This document shows positions 8,002 through 17,483 of a stretch of 64,000 bases of DNA, one piece after another. The position numbers were made by a program, and so were the translations under genes. Below the pieces are notes generated by a model. It saw only the letters and a list, made by a program, of their open reading frames with translations, was not told the origin of the DNA and ran no database searches. Each line of letters begins with the position of its first letter. The first letter of the stretch is position 1. Source of the stretch: JAAYZX01 sp040770645. Its GTDB lineage: Bacteria; Actinomycetota; Thermoleophilia; RBG-16-64-13. The DNA is taken from contig JAXGIS010000001.1 of NCBI GenBank assembly GCA_040770645.1, positions 186,001-250,000 on the forward strand. Direction: 5' to 3'.

Positions 8002-10467
8002 TCACTGTGGGTGCCAGGCGCAGTCACTGGGAGTTCCCTCCAGCTCCGCCAGAGCTCGTAGAATGGCGGGCTCCAAGGGATTGCGGCCCAGAGCCAGCGC
8101 CAGGTGGGTGCAGGCCCGCTCTACGAGGGCGGCAGGTTTGTACGAGCGCAGTTGGGCGCAGGCGGCCTTCTGGTCATCGCTGAAGGAGAGCGACCCAGGG
8201 CCTCGCCAGGGGCATAGGGCTGGGCCTGCGCGGCGTGGGCGGTTCGAATATCGATGAGATCCACCATTGCAAGTCCTGCCGCGTACCAGAGATACCAGGA
8301 GTCATTGATGCGGCTGCCGCCTGCTCGAGTGCGACCACCCTGAGGGCTTGATTGTCGGCAGCTGCGGCATAGCGTCCAGGATCTCCCGTTGTCAGCACGG
8401 CCTCTGCCGCGTGCTCATAGATCTCGGCTTCCACCGGTGGGTCCGCGGCATACGGCGTGATGCGTTCGGCTATTCGCGCCAGGCGGGCGGCGGAAGTCGG
8501 GGCGTCGTGTTGCACCGGCGGCAACGTCACTCAGCGCTACGGCCAGGAACGGATCAATACCAAGACGAAGGTTACGATCCCCGCGCCCATGAGCGCCCAA
8601 CGAAACACTGCGAAGAGGCCGGGCGGCCGTAGAGCGCGCAGCCGTCGCCGGTGTCTGGCGGCACGTCTCTGTTCTTGCTTCTTTCCAAGTGGCGATGAGC
8701 GTCTCAAGCCGGTGAAACCGGCCGCGGCCTCTCCACGACTTTGACCGTCGCCAGGTGTTCTGCGTGTGTGCCTGTCCTGGGGGCCTCGACATGCCTTGTT
8801 GCGCGGCAGTCTGATCCATGAGCAGGCGTGTCGGCTGTGGCGAGGTGTCGCGAAACCCGCGGCCACAACACGCGTGCTCGCGCATCCACGCCGGCCACAC
8901 CCGAGCTCAGCAATAGCATGATCAAGCCTGCCACGCCGGTTCGCTCCAGACGGGGCGTATGGCGGCATGGAGAAGGCAATATGTCACGGCCAGCGCCAGC
9001 GAGAACTCCCATCCGAACTCTGAGCGCTGAGTCCCCAGCGAGCTTGGGAAGTAGGCGCGATTGCGGAAGAGCCAAGTCGTCCGCCATGCCCTCCAGCCGG
9101 AGCTGAACCGCGGCCAAATCATTTCCACCAACGCGCAGAGCAAACCAGCGGTGATGAGCCCCGCGCCGGGTAGCCGTTTCTCCTCGAGTGCATGGAAGAA
9201 CCATGAGCCGGTTCCCGCGTCGTAGGGCTCCGGCATCTCTTCTTTCGCGCAGATAATGTGATCCCATACCGCTCCCACCCCAGTCCATTGGTGTCTTCGT
9301 ATTGGCGCCACGCCACGCGCCATTGCTCCGGTAACTCGAGGGAGCTTTGACGGATGCCGAGGATGTCGGCCGCCTGCGTCTGCAGCCAAAGACGGGGTTC
9401 TCCGACTTGCCTCTCCAGGATCATGTAACCGTATGCGCCGGCTGCTGTTAGGGCAGCCAATACAAGGGCGCTGAAAACAAAGCGCATTCGTCTGGAGACG
9501 TGGACCCAGTTCTCGAGAAGCGAAAGAATGGTGCTGACGAAGCCGGTGACGATCATGCCGACGATCAGGATGAACTCGAGGGGTTGGGCGCCAACAACCT
9601 CCGGGCTTGACGGCGTAGTCGTTGAGCCCCGGAAAGGCCCACACCATCATTACGGCCGCACCAGAGCGCACACGAGCACGCGCAGGCGACCCGGGAAGAA
9701 GGCCAGCCCCAGCACTGCTGTCGCACCCAGGCAGAGCCAGGCAGCACTGGATTGAGCAAGAACGCCGAGAGAGAGGAGGCCGAACACGGCTGCCAAAGCC
9801 ACACCACGGAAAAATGGGGGCTCTTGGGATCACTCGCCTGCCACAGCAGCGGCCAGATCAAGGCCAAAGCCAAGGCCGCCGTGATCTCCGGCCCGCCGCC
9901 TGGAAGCGCCAAAGCAGCCGATCCAGGATTTCCTACAAAGAGCGAAACCACACCTGCAGGATGTGTGGCCGCCCAAATCATCACGAAGGCCACCAGAGTG
10001 AGGGAGGCCACCAGAAGCAGCGCGCGGAACACCATTCGGGAGGCCCATCCCGTAAGCAGACACATTCCCAGTGTCAGTGTCGTCAGGCCTCCGTAAGTAC
10101 GAACTGCTGCCATCCACGCCGCATGGGGAGCATCACTCCACCACATCCCAGCGGTTAACCACAGGCTGTGGATGAGGAAGAGGCCCAGCACAAGGAGCGA
10201 TAGCTGGCGCGGCCTGCGTGTATATCCGGTCGTCACTGCGATTATCGCGGCGAAGATACCCATGGCCATGGTGGGAAGGAGCCAGGCTTCCGTGGTGTGA
10301 GGAGACCCAGACAGGGCCTGCCAGAGCCACAGCCCCACCAACAGAACAGTGGGTAGCACCCAACCCAGCCTACGGGCTATGGACGGCGCGTCGTTATCGG
10401 CCGGCGGGGTTGACCCCTCCTGGATTGACTCCTCGGGAGCGCTTTGTGGGGGGCTCTCTTGTGTCAC
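8002..10467 (-). CDS. O-antigen ligase/polymerase-like (Wzy_C) membrane protein with C-terminal helical repeats, many frameshifts
   Basis: One large gene of about 820 codons is scattered over all three frames. It opens at 10467 with a Pro/Glu-rich cytoplasmic tail, then a chain of hydrophobic segments (WVLPTVLLVGLWLW, LLVLGLFLIHSLWL, FGLLSLGVLAQSS, FILIVGMIVTGFVSTIL). A later loop holds WRQYEDTNGLGWERYG and GTGSWFFHALEE, matching the ligase/polymerase layout, then another membrane pair. The C-terminal part is helical and TPR-like (ALVERACTHLALALGRNP, ILRALAELEG) and stops at TGA 8002-8004. Such proteins transfer or polymerise lipid-linked glycans outside the membrane. At least six frame switches occur, so it is either a true pseudogene or, given the rest of the window, poor sequence. 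Confidence 0.55.
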
Positions 10468-10872
10468 ATGCTCACGTTATCGTGCAACCAAAGTCCCATA
10501 CCCATGGAAGACGGCGGCGGATAGGCTGGATTCATGGCTGGTGACGACGATACACGAGATTGCCTCTTTAGCCTCCTGGCCGACCCTGGGGCGGTCTGGC
10601 GTCAGTTCTGCGTTGTTGAGAGCTACCTGCCTGCGCGGTTGAGACCGTCTCGCCACATCCCCTCGCCTCACGATCCTCACACCCTCCTCGGCCTCTCGCC
10701 CTGTCCCCGCTTATCTTACCTGCGTCACGACGCGTGTACGGCGGCGGGTTTCTTGGTACAAAGAAAAAGACAGGCATCAAGCGGGGGAGACGACGCGATC
10801 GGAGGGGGGAAGGTAGTCGCCTCTCTCTTCGGGGTGTCGCTATCCCCGAGAGTGCGAACCAGAGGAGGAAAT
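10468..10872. other. Intergenic region of about 405 bases without a supported gene
   Basis: The stretch lies between the divergent starts of the ligase-like gene and the DUF4282 gene and should carry both promoters. Open frames across it (for example 10477-10680 on the minus strand) have no recognisable motif or Shine-Dalgarno signal. I see no tRNA, riboswitch consensus or convincing -35/-10 pair. The bases just before GTG 10873 contain the ribosome-binding site AGGAGG at 10863-10868. Confidence 0.5.
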
Positions 10873-11400
10873 GTGGCAGATCCAGGTTCAAAACTGTGTC
10901 CCCAGTGTGGGCATGCGCAGGCTGGAGGTGAGTTCTGCGAGGTATGCGGGACCAGGCTTGCGGCAGCGGCGGGAGCCGGCTTCTCGTCTCCGGCCGGGAC
11001 CGGTGGGCCGGTTCCGCCGCCGCCCGGCGGCCCGGCGACACCACCACCTTACGCTCAGTACCAGCAACCAATGTATGGCGGCGGCTACCCGGGGAGCAGC
11101 CAGCCCGGCTTCTTCGCTCGGTTGTTTGACTTCTCCTTTGAGACCTTCATAACCCCCACGATTATCAAGGCGCTTTTCATCCTCTATCTGGTCGTGGTGG
11201 CGCTGATGGCTCTGGGTATGGTTGTGGTGGCTTTTACTCAGAGCGTAGTGGTGGGTCTCCTAGCCCTGATTATCGGTGTCCCCATCTTCGGGTTCATCTA
11301 CATCCTGATGGGGAGAGTGTGGCTTGAGCTGGTGGTCATCTTCTTCCGTATCCACGAGAACACAGACGCGCTGGTGGCGCAGAAGAAGGCAGGGCACTGA
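10873..11400 (+). CDS. DUF4282-family membrane protein with N-terminal zinc ribbon
   Basis: A 175-residue protein of unknown function. Residues 9-30 form a double-CxxC zinc ribbon (CPQCG ... CEVCG), then a Gly/Pro/Tyr-rich linker, then a membrane domain with two long hydrophobic segments (IKALFILYLVVVALMALG and VVGLLALIIGVPIFGFIYI) closing with RVWLELVVIFFRIHENT, which is typical of DUF4282. GTG 10873 is chosen because AGGAGG at 10863-10868 precedes it by four bases; the frame stays open further upstream but with no protein-like content. A hairpin follows about 45 bases after the stop. Confidence 0.75.
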   Translation: MADPGSKLCPQCGHAQAGGEFCEVCGTRLAAAAGAGFSSPAGTGGPVPPPPGGPATPPPYAQYQQPMYGGGYPGSSQPGFFARLFDFSFETFITPTIIKALFILYLVVVALMALGMVVVAFTQSVVVGLLALIIGVPIFGFIYILMGRVWLELVVIFFRIHENTDALVAQKKAGH

Positions 11401-11446
11401 GAAATACCACACAAAGACGTGTGAGCCAGAGAGAGTCGCTCAAGAT

Positions 11447-11478
11447 GTGCCGGGGGCCGCAGAAAGCGGCCCCGGCAC
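11447..11478 (+). terminator. GC-rich hairpin downstream of the DUF4282 gene
   Basis: Arms 11447-11460 and 11466-11478 pair over 13 bp around an AGAAA loop, with one unpaired G in the left arm (a run of five G against four C). No T-tract follows. It is placed as a factor-independent-like terminator for the DUF4282 transcript; the G5/C4 mismatch may itself be a homopolymer error. Confidence 0.6.
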
Positions 11479-11564
11479 ATGTGTCTCCCCAGATGTCCCC
11501 GGTGCGTTGTTCGGGAGATTGGGTCTTGATAAGAACCCCCTCTCTTACCAGGGCGGAATGTCCG

Positions 11565-11807
11565 TCACTCGCGTGTCAGGTAGGTCTCACTTCCTCGCTG
11601 CACCACGCGAATGCTGGTCTTCCCTTCCGTCTCTATTACCTTGCGAAGGCCCTGCACGAGGGTTACCGGTTTCTTGTCCGTCACATCTACCAGCACACTC
11701 TTATCAGTCATGGCTTCGAAGTCGGTGATGATTTGTTTGTAGAAGCTGGTGCGTTGACGGGTGGGTACTTCCTTGGGAACTAGACTGTATCCGCGAGAGC
11801 GAGTCAT
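11565..11807 (-). CDS. Small conserved-looking protein of unknown function (80 aa)
   Basis: An 80-residue basic N-terminal, mixed alpha/beta protein I do not recognise. It runs from ATG 11807 to a stop at 11565, with protein-like composition: FYKQIITDFEAMTDK, SVLVDVTDKKPVTLVQGLRK and TSIRVVQRGSETYLTRE. No membrane segment, cysteine cluster or DNA-binding motif is visible. A GAGG stands about ten bases upstream of the start. It lies alone between two plus-strand genes. Confidence 0.5.
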   Translation of the reverse strand: MTRSRGYSLVPKEVPTRQRTSFYKQIITDFEAMTDKSVLVDVTDKKPVTLVQGLRKVIETEGKTSIRVVQRGSETYLTRE

Positions 11808-11953
11808 TTGTTGTGAACCTCACGTTAGGTAGGTTTTGGCGATGATCCATGAACATGGAAGTCCATACCAGATGAGCAAATCATACACAGACTTTGTGTG
11901 AGCTACAATGCTGTTGGATATATGCCGTTCGTATTGAGGAGCACCGCCCACAT

Positions 11954-13625
11954 ATGGTGAGGGATAGGTTATCCGTGTCGCAACTACGGGTTCGATTCAT
12001 GGGTTTCATGGCTGTATTGGGTTGTCTGCTCGTGGCGTGGGCCGGGTTGGGTCTTACCTCTGAAGTTGTAGCGGATGACGCGATGGACTTGAAGCAGCAG
12101 GTTATCGCTGAGGTCAACCTGCGGAGGACTGAAGCGGGAGTGCCTCCGGTTGAGATATCGCCCTTCTTGTCGACGGCGGCTCAGGCCCATGCGGAGTACT
12201 TGATTGCCAATGCTGCGCAGTGGGCATACGGGCTGGACGCGCATTATGAGGTGCCTTCTTATCCGTCTTACTATGCCGCCTCTCCGGCAGAGCGGGCGGT
12301 GAAGGCGGGTATGGCCTCCGGCAACGATATCAGTGAGGACGTCCTCCTCGGCTACGGCAACACCTCCGGTGGGGCTGCTTTCGTAGTGGGTGCATGGATC
12401 AACGCGCCCCTGCACCGGCGGGCCATTATTGACCGGGCAATAGTGGAGGCCGGTTTCGGATGGGCTACCGATGATCCCAAATACGCGTACGTTTACAATG
12501 CCGTGTCCGATAGGTCTGCCGACGCCCGTTCCGGTGAAGTGCAGGAATACCCGGCTGATGGGATGACTGGTATCCCCTGGGGCTGGGATGGGATTGAGAG
12601 CCCGCAGCCTTCCCGCCGGATCGCTATCCGGATCTCTGGGAAGGGAATCGTTTCGTGGGGGGTTATCCATGACCTTCTACCCCGTGCACGGAACCTTGGT
12701 GAGCTCTTCCCTGGAACTGCGTTGCGCGATGGGAGCAGTCCCGGTGGTGAGATCGGCCGAGTACCCTTACGTGTTCGTTCCTGCGGACAGGCTACAGCCG
12801 GGCACCACGTATACGGGGCGCTTCGTCTACTCAATGCGGCTCGACTTCACGGGAGAGGTCTACTCAGGTGTGCGTGAGTTTGCTTTCGCGACCGCCGGAG
12901 GCTCCACGACTTCTTCTTCCCCTCCACCACTCTTACCACCTCAACTTCAACTACCACCACAACTTCAACGACAACTGCGCCTTCAACCACTACCACCACC
13001 GACACTCACCGGCCCGACCGTTTCTACCACCACAACCACGATGCAGACAGGTCCCGTCCCTTTCTCAGATGTTGGTCCAGGGCATCCGTACGCGCAAGCC
13101 ATCGAGGCTTTGGCGGCTCGGGGTGTCATCTCGGGAACCGTCTCCGGCAACGAGAGGCTCTTCAAGCCGGATGAGCCCGTATTGCGCCAACAACTGGCCA
13201 AGATGCTCGTACTGGGATTGGGACTCGTCGTGACCACGAGCGACGAGTGCCTGTTTGAGGATGTGGAACTCTCAAGTGGTGAGGAACTCTATCCGGACCA
13301 CTACGTGGCCGTGGCGGCGCGGGAAGGTATGGTAGTGGGCACGTCTCTACGCCCTCTTAAGTTCTCGCCCTACAATAACGTGTTGCGTGCCCAACTCCTC
13401 ACAATGGTGGTACGCGCCGGGCGAGCGTTGGGGCGGGGCGCCTTGTCGGCACCTCCCGAGGGGTGGAAGGGAGAATTGCCCACGGTGGATCCCACGCACG
13501 GTGAGAACATACGCTGGGCGGAGTACAACGGTCTGGTCGCCCTGATGGATTTGAAGGGTTGGGACGTGTGGAAACCTGCCAGCCGGGGTGAGGTGGCTCA
13601 GGTGCTCTGGACTTTGGTGAAATAA
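11954..13625 (+). CDS. Secreted CAP-domain (SCP/PR1) protein with Thr-rich linker and SLH repeats, frameshifted
   Basis: After a signal segment (FMGFMAVLGCLLVAWAGLG) comes a CAP domain: VIAEVNLRRTEAGVPPVEI, AQAHAEYLIANA, GNDISEDVLLG, WINAPLHRRAIID, and EAGFGWATDD with the late YVYNAVSD strand. An immunoglobulin-like middle part (SMTFYPVHGTL ... YPYVFVPADRLQPGTTYTG) and a Thr/Ser linker lead to SLH repeats (PFSDVGPGHPYAQAIEALAA, ISGTVSGNERLFKPDEPVL, GMVVGTSLRPLKFSPYN). Frames switch near 12605, 12665, 12915 and 13015; only the combined reading gives the normal linker of Thr/Ser repeats. The protein is predicted to sit on the cell surface. CAP proteins in bacteria are of uncertain function. Confidence 0.7.
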
Positions 13626-13698
13626 CGGGGCGGGTCGGGACGGCGGGTCGCCTCTCCAGTCCGCTCGAGCCCGCCTCCGTGGGACCAGTTGCGTGTAC

Positions 13699-14987
13699 TC
13701 AGCCGATACGGGTACCCACGCCCTCGTATTCGAATCCCAGCTCCAGTAGCGCCTGCCCATCGAGAGCGTTGCGGCCGTCTATGACGAGTGGTCTGGCCAT
13801 GATCTGCTTCATGGCGGCCCAATCCAGGTTCACGAACTCCTCCCATTCGGTGACCAGCACGCATGCATCTGCGCCGGCCAGTGCCTCGACCGCGTTACCT
13901 GTATAAGTCACGCATGGGAGGAGCGCCCGCATATTATCCATAGCGATGGGGTCGTACGCCGTCACGCGCCCCCTCGGCCAGCAGCCGGCTCGCCAGGACG
14001 ATCGAGGACGCTTCCCGGATGTCATCGGTGTTGGGCTTGAAGGCCAGCCCGAGGAGGGCTATGCGCATGCCGCGGAGCTCGTCGCCCAGATAGCGGCGGA
14101 GTTTCCCGATCACCCGCCGTTTCTGGAGCTCATTGACTTCGATCACCGCGGTCAGAGCTGGAAGTGATAACCGGAGTTGCCGGCAAGTTGTTTCAGGGCC
14201 GAAACGTCCTTGGGGAAGCAACTACCGCCGTATCCAATCCCTGCCCTGAGGAAGTGTGGCCCGATGCGGTGGTCCAGGCCCATGCCGTAGGCGACGGTGG
14301 CGACATCGGCGCCCACGGATTCGCATACGTTGGCGATCTCGTTGATGAAGGATATTTTCGTGGCCAGAAATGCGTTGGAAGCGTACTTGATCATCTCGGC
14401 CGAGGCCACGTCCGTTTTGACGATGTGAGGACAGCCCAGGCCGGCGTAGAGACCGGCCACTCGATCGCAGATCTCTGTTGAATCGGCGCCCACAACGATG
14501 CGATCGGGGTACTTTGAGTCCGAGATAGCGCTCCCCTCGCGGAGGAACTCGGGATTGGAGGCGTAGAAGACCCGGTCGAAACCTCGGGCTGCCAGTTCAG
14601 CCTTGATTGCCGCTCCGGTGCCGATGGGCACGGTGGATTTGGTTATCAACACCCGGTCTTCGTTCGTGGAGAGGGGAAGGCTGTCGACAACCCGCCAGAC
14701 CCGGAGAGGTCGGCGTCGCCCAGTATGTGGGGAGTATCGACGCAGATGAAGATGAACTCGCCGTCCGCATAGGCATCGGCGGGTCGTCCGTGAAGCGGAG
14801 CCTGTCTCCACAAGAGGCGATGAGCTCGGCTAGAGCCCGGTTCGTAGATGGGGATGATTCCGTTCCGCAGCCTCTCCACTTTAGCGCTGTCAACATCCAT
14901 ACCGATGACGACGTGTCCAAGGTCGGCTAAGCATGCAGCCGTCACCAGCCCCACGTATCCCGTACCGATAACCGTGATCCTGCTCAC
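13699..14987 (-). CDS. UDP-glucose 6-dehydrogenase family protein, broken by several frameshifts
   Basis: The enzyme oxidises UDP-glucose (or a related UDP-sugar) to the uronate with NAD, feeding wall or exopolysaccharide synthesis. Pieces in order are ITVIGTGYVGLVTAACLADL (Rossmann loop), IIPIYEPG, ELIASCGDRLRFTDD, FIFICVDTP, ITKSTVPIGTG, YASNPEFLREGSAI, the catalytic Cys segment GIGYGGSCFPKDV, LLGLAFKPNTDDIREAS and the final LVTEWEEF. GTG 14987 is preceded by GGGAGG seven bases upstream. At least four or five one-base switches are needed (around 14845, 14770, 14700, 14160 and 13970). All catalytic motifs survive in the pieces, which favours sequence error over decay. Confidence 0.8.
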
Positions 14988-15000
14988 TTGTACACCTCCC

Positions 15001-15023
15001 GACGCCCCGGGCAATGGGGCGTC
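15001..15023 (-). terminator. 8-bp hairpin between amidase and UDP-glucose dehydrogenase genes
   Basis: GACGCCCC at 15001-15008 pairs with GGGGCGTC at 15016-15023 around a 7-base loop. It begins about 13 bases after the amidase stop and ends seven bases before the dehydrogenase ribosome-binding site. It could weaken read-through between the two minus-strand genes. No T-tract is present. Confidence 0.4.
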
Positions 15024-15035
15024 ACATTACTCTCC

Positions 15036-16024
15036 TCAAAAACGAGCGGTGGCTTCAAATGCCGTGGCGAGCTTCTGCTGGTAGGAAGAAGACGCCAGCA
15101 ACCGATCTTCATCTGATTCGTCATGAACCCCAACTCGGGCATGATGACAGGAACGTCAGACCAGTTGAAGCCCGTCATATCGTCCCGTTCATCGAGGCCA
15201 CGATCGTTTGCCCCCGTAGCGGCGATGAGTGCCGATTGCGCCAACTGCGCGGCCCGTCGCGACGCGGAGTAGATATCATCGGTCCAACCCTCGATGTAGG
15301 CGGGGTACAGCACGTGGATGCCCCGGGCGGAGCTGTTCTGGAACGCATCGCAGTGGATGCGGATGAACAGCCTGGCGCCGGCCTCGTTGGCCATCTTCGC
15401 CCGCGCAATGTTGGAGATATTCACATCCTCTGAGGTCCGGGTCATTATGACACTTATCCCGCGGGCCTCCAGTTCATCCTTCAACTTGAAAGAGATGGCG
15501 AGATTGACCTCGCTCTCCGGTAGGCCGGTGACCACGCCGAAGGCACCTTTGCTCATCTTGTACTTGGTTGTCTTGGACCCCGGTCCGATGGCTTCATAAA
15601 GAGATCCTCAGGACCTTGGTGTCCGGGATCGATCACCACGACTGCGCCACTTACTCCGCTTTCTCCACCGGGCGAGCCGGAGGATGATGAGGTGGGCGTA
15701 GCGGTCGCCGCCTCTTTCTGGGTGGTGGAAGTAAGTGGGCGTTTCACGGCCGTGGTGCAGTGACCACGGTTGTGACAGTGGTGGTTTCGGGATGTAGCGC
15801 TCTCGAAGTATCCGTGGAGCTGGAGTTGGATACGGGTGTCTCGAGATCCTCCGGCGCGTGAGCCTGAGTGTCGTCATGGGAGCCGAGATGGTGCCGGGGC
15901 CCGCTGCCGCTGCCGGGGAAGATGACGATGTCTCACCCAACGTGGGGGGACCTGACTTGAGTGCCCGCCCTAGAGCAATACCGCCGACCGTCAAGATCGA
16001 GCAGGTCGCGCCGACTATGAGCAA
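15036..16024 (-). CDS. N-acetylmuramoyl-L-alanine amidase (Amidase_3), membrane-anchored, frameshifted
   Basis: A wall hydrolase that cleaves the bond between muramic acid and the stem peptide. The gene opens near 16024 with a short hydrophobic anchor (LIVGATCSILTVGGIALG) and a Ser/Ala/Thr-rich linker, then VVVIDPGHQG with the zinc His, ESEVNLAISFKLKDELEARG, VIMTRTSEDV, LFIRIHCDAF with a second zinc His, and VPVIMPELGFMTN with the catalytic Glu. The tail returns in another frame and stops at TGA 15036-15038 (ATARF end). Switches lie near 15850, 15590 and 15130. A 13-bp hairpin sits just upstream of the start. Confidence 0.8.
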
Positions 16025-16026
16025 GT

Positions 16027-16056
16027 GAGGCGGCGGCGCTGAAGCGCCGCCGCCTC
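16027..16056 (-). terminator. 13-bp perfect hairpin upstream of the amidase gene
   Basis: GAGGCGGCGGCGC (16027-16039) pairs perfectly with 16044-16056 around a TGAA loop. It lies behind the minus-strand gene ending at 16153 and directly before the amidase start, so it probably ends the upstream transcript. There is no T-run. Confidence 0.6.
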
Positions 16057-16152
16057 GGCTCAGCGATCAGGCGCCGTGTTTCGTCGTTGCGGGGAGGCCT
16101 GTGCCCATATGTGCTCATTCGCCTCCTCGGGGGTTGGAGCCTGCACAGTCTA

Positions 16153-16613
16153 TCAGACGTAGTCCCCCGGAGTACCGATGTGGGCACGTAACAGCCGGGT
16201 GGCTCGGCTACGCATGTCGCTCAGGCGCTCTGCCTCCAGAACTGTGGAGGGCGGAGATGTGCCGGGCGATGCGACTTATGACATCCAACTCGTACAGGGC
16301 GCCGAGCGCACGCAGTCCCTCGCGCCTTCGGATGGGGCCACTCGGCTCTTCGGAGGCATTGCAGAGCGGAAGCAAGAGCTTCGGGGCCGCACGCCTAAGC
16401 TGCGCACAGAGTGCCGGATGGCGGCGGAGGTCTGATGAAGCAGAAAGTGAAGCGACGTACTGGGCGAGCACCCAGTTCCGCCGTCATGCGCTCCAACTGG
16501 GTGTCTGTACTGTCGGCATCGGTTTCGGACAGCCCCGTTCAGCGGAACGATCTGGGGCCGGAGGGTGCGTTGAGTCGGCGGCGTTGACTGCAGTGAAGCC
16601 CATGGTACTTCCT
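16153..16613 (-). CDS. Hypothetical helical protein of about 150 residues, frameshifted
   Basis: Unrecognised. Joining frames gives a coherent small protein: MGFTAVNAADSTHP from ATG 16613, then LSETDADSTDTQLERMTAEL, then an Ala/Leu-rich helical body (LAQYVASLSASSDLRRHPAL, KLLLPLCNAS, REGLRALGALYELDVI), then EAERLSDMRSRATRLLRAHI ending GTPGDYV at TGA 16153-16155. At least three one-base switches are needed. There is no membrane segment or known motif. It follows the ABC permease gene closely on the same strand and may be co-transcribed with it. Composition and the good end-to-end order support a real gene, but the evidence is moderate. Confidence 0.4.
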
Positions 16614-16645
16614 TGAACGTGCCGCAAGCGCGTCGAGCAACGGAT

Positions 16646-17483
16646 TCACAGATCTTTGCGCGCGAACGAGATGACCGCCAGGGCAAGGCACACCGACATA
16701 GAGCACCCCCGTATACGATGGGCCACGCCTGCGGTTCCATGGGGACACCGAAGGGGCCGATATCTCGGATCGAAGTTGGTCATGCGAGGAGCCAGTTGGG
16801 ACAGAGACATGCGAAAAATGAGTCGAAGGCAAGATGTAAGTAGCGCGGCCCCGATGGCCTCGGCTGTGCGGTTATGGAGCAGGAGCCCTTGACGCACGAC
16901 TCCGCCAATGAAGGAGAGCCCGAACGCCATGAACACCGCGATACCCGTCGGGGACGGGGGCCAGAAGCGTGGTGAGGAGTGAAACCAACCCGAGCAACAC
17001 CAATCCCTGCACAATCAGGTAGGCGATGGCAGCGACAGGACGGGGGTCGGCGTAGCCGCCGAAGATGCGGGTGAGCGCCAGAACGCCACCGCCAATCAGG
17101 ATGACGTATACGGTGAACAGGCTACCGTAGCCGAGGTACCGTCCCATCACGATTTGCCAGCGGCGAATGGGGCGAGCCGCGATCGGCTGCAGCAGCCCGC
17201 TCTCGGCTTCGCCGTTGATCATCCCGGAGGCGCTGAAGATCACCACCATAGAGCCCAGGAGGCTCGATACGAAGATTCCAAACGAGACGAGCTGATAAGC
17301 CGCCAGGGTGCGAAACATCCCCAAGTCGTCCGCATCCTGGAAAACGAAATACACGCCGAGGCCGTACAGCGCTACGAACCCCAGTGAAAGCAAGAGGCCT
17401 GCCAGCAGCAGTTTGCGTCGCAGACTCTCCCTCCAAGTTGCCGTCGCGAGAATGAGAAGGGGGCGCAAGAGGCGGGCATTCAC
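16646..17483 (-). CDS. ABC-2 type transporter permease, frameshifted
   Basis: The membrane subunit of an export ABC transporter. Six hydrophobic segments can be traced: LLLAGLLLSLGFVALYGLGV, QLVSFGIFVSSLLGSMVVIF, SLFTVYVILIGGGVLAL, IVQGLVLLGLVSLLTTLL, IAVFMAFGLSFIGGV and CLALAVISFARKDL, the last being the usual basic end of the family. The conserved cytosolic stretch NGEAESGLLQPIAARPIRRW lies between the second and third. The frame breaks near 16950 and again near 16770 and 16690. The gene start (17483) overlaps the upstream ATPase gene by four bases, indicating a two-gene exporter operon. The substrate is unknown. Confidence 0.8.

Noticed and set aside
7767..8027. An 86-codon minus-strand frame over the tRNA gene
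   Set aside because: It runs antisense through the complete tRNA-Arg and into the end of the ligase-like gene, so it is a shadow frame.
10477..10680. A 67-codon minus-strand open frame in the gap before the DUF4282 gene, as a small protein gene
   Set aside because: It lacks a ribosome-binding site and any recognisable motif, and the composition fits a chance GC-rich frame.
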